A stretch of 46,925 bases of DNA from assembly GCA_018053995.1 (NCBI GenBank), contig JAGPKJ010000007.1, positions 1 through 46,925 of the forward strand, given 5' to 3'. The translations under genes were made by a program, and so were the position numbers. The notes under the pieces were generated by a model. It did no database searches, was not told where the DNA came from, and saw nothing but the letters and a program-made list of their open reading frames with translations. Shown in pieces: positions 26,108 to 34,711 of this stretch; the first letter of the stretch is position 1; the number at the start of each line of letters is the position of its first letter. The DNA is from Lachnospiraceae bacterium. GTDB lineage: Bacteria > Bacillota > Clostridia > Lachnospirales > Lachnospiraceae.

Positions 26108-26265
26108 GTGTCCGATAAGCCATACAGGCACAGATTGCAGACAAGCAGTAAAGCGTGTCCGTTAAACATACAGGCACGGATTGTAGACAAAGCGTTAATG
26201 CGTGTCCACAAGACATACGGGTACAGGTTGCAGATATGTGGTAAAGTGTCTGAGAGACATAAAAA
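26108..26265. repeat. 47-bp degenerate tandem repeat, about 3.5 copies
   Basis: GTGTCC starts recur at 26108, 26155 and 26202, with a shortened copy (GTGTCTG) at 26246. The shared body is CATACAGGCACAGATTGCAGA-like, ending in GTAAAGC-like. Confidence 0.82.
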
Positions 26266-26510
26266 TGTCAGCCGCAGGCGGATAAAATATAGAATCCTTA
26301 ATTTCAATTTATATTCATCCGCAGATTGGGGATATTACCTACAGCAGGCTTGAATAATACATTTTGTACGTAAATACTTTTAGATTAGGACAACTTTTTG
26401 TTTCATGGATTAGGAGTATTACGGACTAAGTGACTTAAACAATACATAAAGTTGGTAAAAAGCTGTAGTTCACAGGAAGCTAGTTTTATTATCATTGATA
26501 TTTGAGTCAT

Positions 26511-26636
26511 TAATTACGGACGAAAGTACAAATAATCATCTTTAGTAGGTATAACCCAGAAATCAGACAAAAATAATTACGGACAAAAACACGAATAATC
26601 ATCATTAGTACGTAAAACTCAGGAATCTGATAATGA
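26511..26636. repeat. 63-bp imperfect tandem repeat, two copies
   Basis: Copies begin TAATTACGGAC at 26511 and 26574. Both continue with AATAATCATC, then TTAGTA, and a TCAGGAATCTGA / CCAGAAATCAGA segment. Confidence 0.75.
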
Positions 26637-26676
26637 TATAGATTAAGTGACAGGTAGCTTAGTAAATGGTAATGGG

Positions 26677-26751
26677 GCTTCATACCATGTAATTTCATAG
26701 CACGTGGCTTCATAACATCTAGCTTCATAGCGCGTAGTTTCATAGCACAAT
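26677..26751. repeat. 15-bp tandem repeat, five copies, ending in a dispersed-element copy
   Basis: GCTTCATA or TTTCATA units begin at 26677, 26692, 26707, 26722 and 26737, exactly 15 bases apart. On the minus strand each reads TATGAA(G/A)C-like. The last unit is at the same time the tail of the dispersed element at 26738-26763. Confidence 0.87.
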
Positions 26752-26763
26752 AACTACTTTTGA
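26738..26763 (-). repeat. Copy E of dispersed intergenic element, upstream of mutL
   Basis: On the minus strand TCAAAAGTAG (26763-26754), nine bases, then TATGAAA instead of TATGATG. It points away from mutL into the 15-bp array. On the plus strand the same bases give CTACTTTTGACA, whose TTGACA could be a -35 box for mutL. Confidence 0.68.
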
Positions 26764-26811
26764 CACACATATCATGAAATATTTAATTTATAAAAGAATA
26801 GCGGGGAGGTA

Positions 26812-28815
26812 ATGGCTATGCAGGAAATCAATGTTCTGGATCATTCGACAATTGATAAGATAGCGGCCGGTGAGGTTGTTGAGCGTCCGGCAAGCGTTGT
26901 GAAAGAACTTACTGAAAATTCGCTGGATGCAGGAGCACATGCTGTTACCGTGGAAATAAAAGGCGGCGGTATTAATCTTATCAGGGTTACGGATGATGGC
27001 TGCGGGATTGACAGGTCTCAGCTTGAAAATGCATTTATGAGGCATGCGACAAGCAAGATAAGAACTGCCGAGGATCTTTCGGACGTAATGACGATGGGGT
27101 TCAGAGGCGAGGCAATCGCCAGTATCGCTGCAGTCTCAAGAATGGAGATGGTATCGAAGATTCCGGAAGATATAACCGGAACATCATATACAGTTGAGGG
27201 CGGTGTTCATACCGGAACGGAAGAGGTTGGCGCGCCCGACGGTACTACGGTGATCGTTCGTGACCTTTTTTACAATACGCTTCCGAGAAGAAAATTTCTT
27301 AAAAAGGAGCAGACGGAAGGTTCATATGTTGCCGACCTGATGGAACGTCTTGCGATATCAAGACCTGATGTCTCTTTTAAATTCATTCAGAACAATATGC
27401 TCAAGTTTCAGACTAGCGGTGATGGTGATCTCAAGGAAGTTATTTACCGGATATTTGGACGCGAGATGTCTGAACATGTGCTGCCAGTCAAAGAACATGA
27501 TGAAAGCACTGGAATCGACATCACCGGTTATATTGGGGATCCGGCATTTGCCAGATCTAACAGAGATTTTGAATTTTTCTTTGTAAATCACCGGTGCATA
27601 GAATCCCAACTTCTTAGTAAAGCCGTAGAAGAGGGATATCTGGGATTTCTGATGCAGCATAAATTCCCATTCTGTATCTTATTTCTGACAATAGATACAC
27701 ATATGGTCGATGTCAATGTTCACCCGTCGAAGCGTGAGATCAGACTTTCAAGGCAAGATGAGATATTCGATCTTATGTCAGGAATCGTTCACAATAAGCT
27801 TTCTAATGTCGAGGAAGTGCCTGACGCATCACTCGATAACGAGAAGAAGTCTATAGACAAACCTGCGCCAATCCCTAAAAAAGATATGAAAGATGATATC
27901 ATAGCCATGGCGGCGCCTGATCTACACGAAACAGTCAATATCACAGACGGTGACCTTTTTGATGATTCTGCATCCGCACAGTCAAAAGTATCTGAACCTG
28001 ACGTGAGATTTGCGAATAATTGTAGTGACAGCAAAACTGTTATCAATAGTAATATAACTGCTAACAATAACAATCTTAGCGATATAAATTCTGATGTCAA
28101 AAAAAGTAACGATAAAAATATAAATGCAGTTATTGACAAGATTGACGCTGATATAGGCGCGCAGCTTTCTCTTGATATTGATGATCTGGCAAATAAAAAG
28201 GATGCCGAGGGTAAGATAATATCTGCGTCGTCGCGTGCAAGATATAATCTTATAGGACAGGTATTCGAAACGTACTGGCTTATAGAATTTGATGGAAAAC
28301 TTCTCATAATGGATCAGCATGCAGCACATGAAAAGGTGATGTTTGAACATCTGATGAAGCAGTATCGTGAAGGCAGTATATCATCGCAGATGCTCAATCC
28401 TCCGTTTATAATGACTCTTACACCTTCACAGATAGATATTGTCTCATCGAATAAGGATTCATTTGAATCATTAGGTTTTTCTATTGAAGATTTTGGCGGA
28501 AATGAGATAGCGATAAGATCTGTGCCTATGGATCTGTACCGCACGAGTCCCCAGACAATGCTCGATGAGATTCTTGAAGATCTCCGGAGCGGAAACGTAA
28601 AGGATACACCTGATTCGATAAGATTCCGCATTGCTTCCATGTCATGTAAAGCAGCGGTCAAGGGAAATAACAGATTATCTGTTCAGGAAGCAGAGGCACT
28701 GCTTGATGAGTTGATGGCATTAGATGATCCTTACCACTGCCCGCATGGAAGACCTACGATAATAACGATAAGCAAATACGAGATGGACAGAAAATTCAAG
28801 CGCATAGCAGACTGA
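26812..28815 (+). CDS. mutL: DNA mismatch repair protein MutL (nuclease type)
   Basis: 667-residue MutL. The N-terminal GHKL ATPase has DKIAAGEVVERPASVVKEL, NSLDAGA, DDGCGI and GFRGEAIASIAAVS. A long variable linker (about 330-480, rich in Asp, Asn and Ser) follows. The C-terminal domain carries the metal-dependent nicking motif D501-Q-H-A-x2-E507-x4-E, then SCKAAVK, CPHGRP and the final FKR. This is the endonuclease form found in bacteria without MutH. GGGGAGG lies upstream; ATG 26812 or the in-frame ATG 26818 could be used, the latter having better spacing. Confidence 0.98.
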   Translation: MAMQEINVLDHSTIDKIAAGEVVERPASVVKELTENSLDAGAHAVTVEIKGGGINLIRVTDDGCGIDRSQLENAFMRHATSKIRTAEDLSDVMTMGFRGEAIASIAAVSRMEMVSKIPEDITGTSYTVEGGVHTGTEEVGAPDGTTVIVRDLFYNTLPRRKFLKKEQTEGSYVADLMERLAISRPDVSFKFIQNNMLKFQTSGDGDLKEVIYRIFGREMSEHVLPVKEHDESTGIDITGYIGDPAFARSNRDFEFFFVNHRCIESQLLSKAVEEGYLGFLMQHKFPFCILFLTIDTHMVDVNVHPSKREIRLSRQDEIFDLMSGIVHNKLSNVEEVPDASLDNEKKSIDKPAPIPKKDMKDDIIAMAAPDLHETVNITDGDLFDDSASAQSKVSEPDVRFANNCSDSKTVINSNITANNNNLSDINSDVKKSNDKNINAVIDKIDADIGAQLSLDIDDLANKKDAEGKIISASSRARYNLIGQVFETYWLIEFDGKLLIMDQHAAHEKVMFEHLMKQYREGSISSQMLNPPFIMTLTPSQIDIVSSNKDSFESLGFSIEDFGGNEIAIRSVPMDLYRTSPQTMLDEILEDLRSGNVKDTPDSIRFRIASMSCKAAVKGNNRLSVQEAEALLDELMALDDPYHCPHGRPTIITISKYEMDRKFKRIAD

Positions 28816-28864
28816 AACGAAAAAATTAAATTCATAATGAGCTTTATTATATATGGGAGTAATA

Positions 28865-29008
28865 ATGGAAAAATATAATGATACTATCAGAGAACAATAC
28901 AGAGATAAGTTTAGAGATTATCTAGGACAGCGCTTATCAAAAGAACGCCCATTATCAGGAATCCGATATATAGAAAGGGTCATTTATGGGTATGTGTCAG
29001 ATGAATGA
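28865..29008 (+). CDS. Possible 47-residue protein between mutL and miaA
   Basis: Short frame starting MEKYNDTIREQYRDKFRDYL and ending RYIERVIYGYVSDE, rich in Arg, Tyr, Asp and Glu and probably helical. GGGAG lies eight bases before the ATG. The stop codon overlaps the start region of miaA (28986) by 23 bases, an arrangement that suits translational coupling. I do not recognise the family. It may instead be a non-conserved leader frame. Confidence 0.4.
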   Translation: MEKYNDTIREQYRDKFRDYLGQRLSKERPLSGIRYIERVIYGYVSDE

Positions 29009-29960
29009 TAAAAAACCTCTAATAATAATTGCAGGACCTACTGCCGTAGGAAAATCCGCGATATCGATAAAGCTTGCAAAAGATATAGGCGGAGAGATCA
29101 TATCAGCTGATTCTGTGCAGGTCTATAGACATATGGATATCGGTTCTGCAAAGATCACTAAAGATGAAATGCAGGGTGTGAAACATTATCTTATAGATGT
29201 CCTTGACCCGAAAGATGAGTTTAGCGCCGCACTTTTTAAAGATATGGCTAAGAATGCGGCAGAAGAGATATACGATAATGGTCATATACCTATAGTTGTA
29301 GGCGGTACGGGATTTTATATACAGGGACTTTTATACGATATTGATTTTAAAGGGAATCCGGTAAATGAAGAATATCGCTCTTATTTGCTGGATTATGCTG
29401 ATAAAAACGGAAACGAAGCACTTCATGATATATTGAAAAAAATCGACCCTGAAGCTGCCAAGCAGATACATCCCAATAATGTCAAGCGTGTAATGCGCGC
29501 ACTTGAGTTCAATAAGGATACAGGCAAAAAGATATCTGAACACAATGATGAACAACATGAACGATCATCCCCATATGATTTCTGCTATTTTGTGCTTACA
29601 GATGAGAGAGAGACACTGTACAGGCGAATCGATGAGCGCGTCGATAATATGATGAGTGAAGGGCTTACTGATGAAGTGAGGCAGCTACTTGATATGGGCT
29701 GCACGAAAGACATGGTATCAATGCAGGCGCTTGGTTACAGACAGCTTATCCCGTATATCGAATCGCAGAAACATGAAGGCGAACTGGCAAAAGCTATCAG
29801 AGACATTAAAGAAGAGACACGCCATTTTGCAAAGCGCCAGCTTACATGGTTCAGACGCGAGAAAGATGTTATCTGGATAGATAAGAATGAGTTTGACCAT
29901 GATTATACAAAAATACTTGATTTTATGGAAAAAAAGATGAAAGAAAGAGGATTATTGTAA
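28986..29960 (+). CDS. miaA: tRNA dimethylallyltransferase MiaA
   Basis: 324-residue enzyme that transfers a dimethylallyl group to N6 of A37 in tRNAs reading UNN codons, the substrate step for MiaB. P-loop GPTAVGKSAIS near residue 16, the DSVQVYRHMDIGSAK motif near 40, VGGTGFYIQGLLYDI near 104, and QALGYRQLIPYI with the C-terminal RQLTWFRR near 293 are all present. AGAAAGGG precedes ATG 28986; ATG 29001 is an alternative. The stop overlaps the next start (TAATG), so it is translationally coupled to the COG4100 gene. Confidence 0.97.
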   Translation: MGMCQMNDKKPLIIIAGPTAVGKSAISIKLAKDIGGEIISADSVQVYRHMDIGSAKITKDEMQGVKHYLIDVLDPKDEFSAALFKDMAKNAAEEIYDNGHIPIVVGGTGFYIQGLLYDIDFKGNPVNEEYRSYLLDYADKNGNEALHDILKKIDPEAAKQIHPNNVKRVMRALEFNKDTGKKISEHNDEQHERSSPYDFCYFVLTDERETLYRRIDERVDNMMSEGLTDEVRQLLDMGCTKDMVSMQALGYRQLIPYIESQKHEGELAKAIRDIKEETRHFAKRQLTWFRREKDVIWIDKNEFDHDYTKILDFMEKKMKERGLL

Positions 29961-31267
29961 TGACTGAAACCGAAGAGAACAAGCTTAAGATGTACGAAGA
30001 ACTTGGTATAAGCCCGGCACTTCATAAATATGGTGAAAGCATAGAGGATGGCTTGTCGGAGCGCTTTGGAAAGATCGATAAAACCGCTGAATACAATCAG
30101 CTCAAAGTCATAAGTGCAATGCAGAAAGCACATGTCTCAGAAGCATGTTTATCCGGCACTACCGGCTATGGATATGACGATATAGGCAGGGACGCTCTTG
30201 AAAAAGTCTATGCAAATATATTTCACACGGAAGATGCACTTGTCAGACCGCAGATCACATGCGGAACACACGCACTGGCTCTTGCACTTATGAGCAACCT
30301 GCGCCCGGGAGATGAGCTTCTTTCGCCTGTTGGAAAACCTTACGATACACTTGAAGATGTTATCGGAATACGCCCATCGAAGGGGTCTCTCGCAGAATAT
30401 GGAATAACGTATAAGCAGGTAGATCTTCTGCCTGACGGAGAGTTTGACCTTCCCGCAATAAAAGAAGCGATAAATGAAAAGACAAAGCTTGTGACAATCC
30501 AGAGATCCAAAGGATATCAGACGAGGCCGACTCTTTCGGTCAAAAGAATCGGAGAACTTATTTCATTTATCAAATCAGTCAAGCCCGACGTGAGATGCAT
30601 GGTTGACAACTGTTATGGGGAATTCGTCGAAACAATAGAACCGTCAGATGTCGGAGCCGATCTTGTAGTAGGATCGCTCATAAAGAACCCCGGCGGCGGT
30701 CTTGCACCTATCGGCGGATATCTTGCCGGAAAGAAAGATATGATAGAAAATGCGGCATTCAGGCTGACTTCACCGGGACTTGGCAAAGAAGTAGGAGCTT
30801 CACTTGGAGTTCTCACGCAGTTCTATGAGGGACTTTTCCTTGCGCCTACTGTAACAGCAGCAGCTCTCAAAGGAGCTATATTTGCCGCAAATATGTATGA
30901 AAGAGCCGGATTTGCGGTAATACCCGACAGTACAGAATCAAGACATGATATTATCCAGGCAATCACTTTTGGAAAACCTGAAGGTGTTATTGGATTCTGT
31001 CAGGGCATACAGGCGGCAGCACCGGTTGACAGCTTTGTTGTGCCTGAGCCCTGGGACATGCCTGGATACGATGCTCCGGTCATCATGGCGGCAGGCGCAT
31101 TTGTTTCAGGATCTTCAATAGAACTTTCTGCTGATGGGCCGATCAAGCCTCCCTATGCAGTATATTTTCAGGGCGGACTTACCTGGCCTCATGCAAAGCT
31201 TGGGATTCTGTCATCATTTCAGAAGCTCATGGACTGCGGCATTATAGGTGACCATTTCAAAGCGTGA
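29960..31267 (+). CDS. Methionine gamma-lyase family protein (COG4100, 'aluminium resistance' family)
   Basis: 435-residue PLP-dependent fold-type I protein of the COG4100 family, annotated either as methionine gamma-lyase family or aluminium-resistance protein, with no firmly established substrate. TGYGYDDIGRDALEKVYANIF near 70 and QITCGTHALALALMSNL near 98 form the cofactor-binding part. MVDNCYGEFVE near 214 supplies the PLP-ring Asp. GSLIKNPGGGLAPIGGYLAGK near 240 contains the expected Schiff-base lysine. The C-terminal half (GLFLAPTVTAAALKGAIF) is typical. Its coupling to miaA is common in Firmicutes. Confidence 0.9.
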   Translation: MTETEENKLKMYEELGISPALHKYGESIEDGLSERFGKIDKTAEYNQLKVISAMQKAHVSEACLSGTTGYGYDDIGRDALEKVYANIFHTEDALVRPQITCGTHALALALMSNLRPGDELLSPVGKPYDTLEDVIGIRPSKGSLAEYGITYKQVDLLPDGEFDLPAIKEAINEKTKLVTIQRSKGYQTRPTLSVKRIGELISFIKSVKPDVRCMVDNCYGEFVETIEPSDVGADLVVGSLIKNPGGGLAPIGGYLAGKKDMIENAAFRLTSPGLGKEVGASLGVLTQFYEGLFLAPTVTAAALKGAIFAANMYERAGFAVIPDSTESRHDIIQAITFGKPEGVIGFCQGIQAAAPVDSFVVPEPWDMPGYDAPVIMAAGAFVSGSSIELSADGPIKPPYAVYFQGGLTWPHAKLGILSSFQKLMDCGIIGDHFKA

Positions 31268-31347
31268 CTAGAACCATCAAGTATAGTTTTGTTAGTGTTA
31301 AATTCAGTATTTGTGTTATATGCTTAGGAATAGGTACACTTCCTTGG

Positions 31348-31366
31348 AAATGTGGAGACCACATTT
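31348..31366 (+). terminator. Candidate terminator downstream of the COG4100 gene
   Basis: AAATGTGG / CCACATTT, a perfect 8-bp stem with an AGA loop followed by TGATTTCG. It lies about 80 bases after the stop. The T tract is poor, so this could equally be a protein-binding palindrome. Confidence 0.45.
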
Positions 31367-31504
31367 TGATTTCGAAAATTCAATAAACAGATTTTCACTA
31401 TTTCAATAAATAAAATACACTTTTATCTGCTAAAGGAATATGTTAATATAAATGCTGTATGTTGACCTGTGATCTGCCCGGAGAGCATTCATGGGAGACA
31501 GCAT

Positions 31505-32200
31505 ATGAAAAAAAAGAATAATGTATCAGAGATTCATGAACTTCCAGTCGAAAAAATGCTAAAGCGCGGTTCGGATGCACTTACTGATTCAGAACTTATC
31601 GCGATCATACTTCAGACCGGAACTAAGACATGCAGTGTGTTTGAGCTTTCAGACAAGGTGCTTGAATTATCAGAGCAGTACGGACGTGGTATGCTCGGAC
31701 TGTACAGCGTTCCTGCTGAAAAGCTTTGTGGTATACCCGGTGTCGGATGTTTTAAATCATGTCGTCTTAAAGCGGTTGCCGAGATAGCCAAACGCATTCA
31801 CGAAACAGATGCATTTTCCAGAATAAGTTATGACAGTCCTTCTTCTATAGCCGATGCCTATATGGAAAAGATGCGCCATGAACCGGTTGAAGAGGTGATG
31901 CTTGTCATGTTTGATAACAAGCTTCATATGATCGGAGAAAAATGCATATCGCGCGGAACCGTGAATTCCGCGATAGCTTCGCCAAGAGAGATATTCATAT
32001 ATGCGCTCGAGCATCATGCTGTTCATATTGTGCTTATTCATAATCATCCAAGCGGTGATACAACGCCAAGTGAAAATGACGTGGAAATGACTGAAAGAGT
32101 AAGGAATACCGGAAATATCATCGGAATATCTTTACTTGATCATATTATAATCGGAGACAGAAGATACACTAGTTTCAAAGAGAAAGGATTTCTGCACTAG
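31505..32200 (+). CDS. radC: RadC family protein (JAB/MPN domain)
   Basis: 231-residue RadC-family (UPF0758) protein. The N-terminal helix-hairpin-helix part holds ELPVEKMLKRGSDALTDSELIAIILQTGT and CGIPGVGCFKSCRLKAV. The C-terminal JAB/MPN metalloprotein fold has the JAMM motif H179-N-H-P-S-G-D. Despite the name a repair role is not established. ATG 31505 follows GGGAGACA; an upstream in-frame GTG at 31469 lacks a binding site. It directly precedes mreB, the common radC-mreBCD order of Firmicutes. Confidence 0.94.
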   Translation: MKKKNNVSEIHELPVEKMLKRGSDALTDSELIAIILQTGTKTCSVFELSDKVLELSEQYGRGMLGLYSVPAEKLCGIPGVGCFKSCRLKAVAEIAKRIHETDAFSRISYDSPSSIADAYMEKMRHEPVEEVMLVMFDNKLHMIGEKCISRGTVNSAIASPREIFIYALEHHAVHIVLIHNHPSGDTTPSENDVEMTERVRNTGNIIGISLLDHIIIGDRRYTSFKEKGFLH

Positions 32201-32228
32201 ACTGCAGAATTTGAAGGGAGATTTTAAA

Positions 32229-33233
32229 GTGAATGTATTCGGCATAGATCTGGGAACGAGCAGCATCAAGATTTACAGCAGGACTGAGGATAATGTCTTT
32301 GTTGAAAAAAACATGATAGCTATCAAGAACAAAAAAGATATCTGCGCATATGGAGATTCTGCGTTTGATATGTACGAAAAGGCACCGTCAAATATAGCGA
32401 TCTCATATCCTCTGAACTATGGTGTTATCGCTGATATCAAGAATATGGAATCACTCATAAAACTATATATGTCTAACCTTATGAAAGGTCAGATCAAGCC
32501 TGCTGATTATTATATTGCAGTACCAAGAGATGTCACAGAAGTTGAACGTATGGCATTCAAAGATCTGATCAAAGAAGCAGGAGTTAAAGCAAGAAATATT
32601 AAGACTGTCGATGAATCGATAGCCGATGGTCTCGGTATGGATATTGATGTTAAAAATTCACAAGGTGTTCTTGTTGTGAATGTAGGTTATGATACTACCG
32701 AGATATCGATCCTGTCACTTGGTGGAATCGTCCTAAGTAAACTGATAAAGACAGGCGGGCATAAGTTTGATGATGCGATCAAATCGGCTACCAGACAGGA
32801 ATATCAGCTCATCATTGGCAGCAAGACAGCTGAGCAGCTTAAGATTCAGATGTCTGAAAGTGAAAAGAGTGGCAGTGATTCAGTCGTATATGGCCGCGAT
32901 ATCGTCACCGGTCTTCCTGTTGAGCGAGCAATATCTACAGAAACACTGAGCAATTGCCTTAAAGAATATTTTGCAATGATAATCGATAATGTAAAAGTCA
33001 TACTTGAACGTACACCTCCTGAACTTTCAGCTGATATATACAAGCACGGAGTATATCTTACCGGTGGTGCATCACAGGTAGCAAATCTTGCAGAGATGAT
33101 GAGTGCCGGTACCGGACTTAAGGTCAATATGGCAGAAAATCCTGTAACATCAGTTGCACTTGGTCTTGCAAAGATAATCAAAGATGATAACTATAAATCT
33201 GTGACATACGATATTGAAGGATCAATGAAATAA
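32229..33233 (+). CDS. mreB: MreB-like actin homologue, divergent in the nucleotide site
   Basis: About 334-residue bacterial actin that organises lateral wall synthesis at the inner membrane face. Phosphate-1 GIDLGTSSIKIY, YAVPRDVTEVERMAFKDL-like and the adenosine motif GVYLTGGASQVANLAEMM support MreB, as does the downstream mreC-mreD. It is unusually divergent. Phosphate-2, normally DIGGGTTE, is N151-V-G-Y-D-T-T-E, and the usual EPxAAAIGAG is DESIADGLGM. The start is taken as GTG 32229 because GAAGGGAG stands just before it; the longer TTG frame would begin inside that binding site. The stop overlaps mreC (TAATG). Confidence 0.88.
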   Translation: MNVFGIDLGTSSIKIYSRTEDNVFVEKNMIAIKNKKDICAYGDSAFDMYEKAPSNIAISYPLNYGVIADIKNMESLIKLYMSNLMKGQIKPADYYIAVPRDVTEVERMAFKDLIKEAGVKARNIKTVDESIADGLGMDIDVKNSQGVLVVNVGYDTTEISILSLGGIVLSKLIKTGGHKFDDAIKSATRQEYQLIIGSKTAEQLKIQMSESEKSGSDSVVYGRDIVTGLPVERAISTETLSNCLKEYFAMIIDNVKVILERTPPELSADIYKHGVYLTGGASQVANLAEMMSAGTGLKVNMAENPVTSVALGLAKIIKDDNYKSVTYDIEGSMK

Positions 33234-34171
33234 TGAGTCCTATTGTCAAAAAGAAAGAGGAGAAATTTCACATACCTGTAAAATATCTTCTCTTGATCTT
33301 AACAATTGCATGTGCGGGAATGATTGTCGTCACTTACAATACGGCTACGATCGGTGAACCTGTCAATCAGTTTGCCGGTATATTTGTCATTCCATTTGAA
33401 AAGGGAATCAGTTCAGCAGGGAGTTACCTGAGCACACGTTCGGAACAGCTTGCTGAAATAAAAGATCTTCTTTCGCAAAATGAAAAACTTAAAAGTGAGG
33501 TTGATCAACTCACGATAGAGAATACGAAACTTCAGCAGGATAAATATGAACTGACAACGCTGCAGAATCTTTATGATCTTGATGGGCAATACGAGCAGTA
33601 TACTATGACTGGTGCCCGTGTGATAGCAAAGGATTCAGGAAACTGGTTTGCATCGTTTGTTATCGACAAAGGTTCATCTGACGGGATAAAGATCAACATG
33701 AATGTTATGGCAGGCAGCGGACTTGTCGGACGTGTCGTTGATGTAGGCAGCAACTGGTCAAAAGTAAAATCGATAATTGCAGATGATTCTAATGTCGCTG
33801 CAATGGTACTTTCAAATTCAGATCAGATGATAGTATCGGGAAATCTTGAAGAGTATTCAAACGGATCAGTGACATTCTCGCAGCTTTCAGATACTGAAAA
33901 TAAAGTAAAAGTTGGCGACAAAGTTGTTACGTCAAATATCAGTGAGAAATTTCTGCCTGGAATCCTTATCGGATATATCAATGATGTTGAGACTGATTCA
34001 AACAACCTTACAAAGTCGGGCAAAATAACACCTGCGGTAGATTTTTCTCATATCAATGAAGTGTTGATCATAATGGAAAAGAAACAGACTGACGGCAGAG
34101 ATTCCCTCAAGAATGATAATACATCTGAAGATGAAGATGTCACGGTCTCAGCCTCTACAGTGGCTGAATAG
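33233..34171 (+). CDS. mreC: Cell shape protein MreC
   Basis: 312-residue elongasome protein with one N-terminal membrane helix (about 18-38, YLLLILTIACAGMIVVTYNT). A coiled coil follows at about 65-105 (LLSQNEKLKSEVDQLTIENTKL), then the extracellular beta domain (VIDKGSSDGIKINMNVMAGSGLVGRVVDVGSNWSKVKSI). The C-terminal tail after about 285 is charged and variable. It contacts PBP2 outside and MreD/MreB inside in characterised systems. Its start overlaps the mreB stop by one base. Confidence 0.96.
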   Translation: MSPIVKKKEEKFHIPVKYLLLILTIACAGMIVVTYNTATIGEPVNQFAGIFVIPFEKGISSAGSYLSTRSEQLAEIKDLLSQNEKLKSEVDQLTIENTKLQQDKYELTTLQNLYDLDGQYEQYTMTGARVIAKDSGNWFASFVIDKGSSDGIKINMNVMAGSGLVGRVVDVGSNWSKVKSIIADDSNVAAMVLSNSDQMIVSGNLEEYSNGSVTFSQLSDTENKVKVGDKVVTSNISEKFLPGILIGYINDVETDSNNLTKSGKITPAVDFSHINEVLIIMEKKQTDGRDSLKNDNTSEDEDVTVSASTVAE

Positions 34172-34192
34172 AACAAGGCTATGGTATAAAAG

Positions 34193-34711
34193 ATGAAACG
34201 AAAGATAATCACTGCATTAACGATACTAATACTTTTCATCCTTCAAAGCTCAGTTTTTTCAAGGCTCGATTTTGGAGGTATTGTGCCAAATCTAATGATA
34301 ATCCTTACCGCTTCTTATGGATTTATGCGTGGTGAGAAGAGCGGCATTGTGATCGGATTTTTCTGTGGACTCCTAACGGATATCTTTTTTGGTGATCTGC
34401 TTGGCGCATATGCGCTGATCTATATGTATGTCGGATATTTCAACGGAAAATTCAGTTATATATTCTTCCCGGAAGATATAAAGCTTCCAATAACGCTTAT
34501 CGCCGTGAGCGATATCTTTTATGGACTGATATGTTATGTCTTTCTGTTCATGATGCGGGGAAGATTTAATTTTCCATATTATTTTCTGCATATAATCATT
34601 CCTGAGATGATCTATACGATCGTTGTCACTATAGTATTTTATCCGATAATCCTGAAGGTAAATAAGATTCTTGACCATGACGAACGAAGGAGCGCTAAGA
34701 AATTTGCATGA
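34193..34711 (+). CDS. mreD: Rod shape-determining protein MreD
   Basis: 172-residue integral membrane protein with about five or six helices (ITALTILILFILQSSVF at the start, then GIVPNLMIILTASYGFMRGEKSGIVIGFFCGLLTDIFFGDLLGAYAL as the family core). It lies between mreC and pbp2 and its end overlaps the pbp2 start region by about 35 bases, pointing to translational coupling. The ATG is a little distant from a clear binding site (AAGATG, with GGTATAAAAG upstream). Confidence 0.92.
   Translation: MKRKIITALTILILFILQSSVFSRLDFGGIVPNLMIILTASYGFMRGEKSGIVIGFFCGLLTDIFFGDLLGAYALIYMYVGYFNGKFSYIFFPEDIKLPITLIAVSDIFYGLICYVFLFMMRGRFNFPYYFLHIIIPEMIYTIVVTIVFYPIILKVNKILDHDERRSAKKFA

Larger units (their letters stand above)
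25863..26811. other. Repeat-rich non-coding region between mutS and mutL
   Basis: No convincing gene lies in these 949 bases; the open frames present are short, lack ribosome binding sites and simply translate the repeats. In order it holds: three copies of a 48-49 bp repeat, a 72-bp imperfect palindrome, about 3.5 copies of a 47-bp repeat, an AT-rich stretch, two copies of a 63-bp repeat, five copies of a 15-bp repeat, and a reverse copy of the dispersed element. The left third is visibly richer in GC than the flanking genes and the right half is AT-rich. There are no transposase remnants. Confidence 0.85.

Noticed and set aside
25878-26165. Open frame of 95 codons after mutS with repeated CIWCAVCLRTR
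   Set aside because: It merely translates the 48-bp repeats; there is no ribosome binding site, the repeat period changes (49 then 48), and the minus strand is equally open.
25891-26265. CRISPR array
   Set aside because: Units are contiguous degenerate tandem repeats without unique spacers, and no cas gene is near.
26510-26770. Minus-strand frame of 86 codons with five-residue repeats
   Set aside because: It reflects the 15-bp array, has no convincing ribosome binding site and no family resemblance; treated as repeat, not gene.
31268-31504. A riboswitch or small RNA in the gap before radC
   Set aside because: Apart from one short hairpin (31348-31366) I see no conserved riboswitch core or clear promoter and terminator pair.
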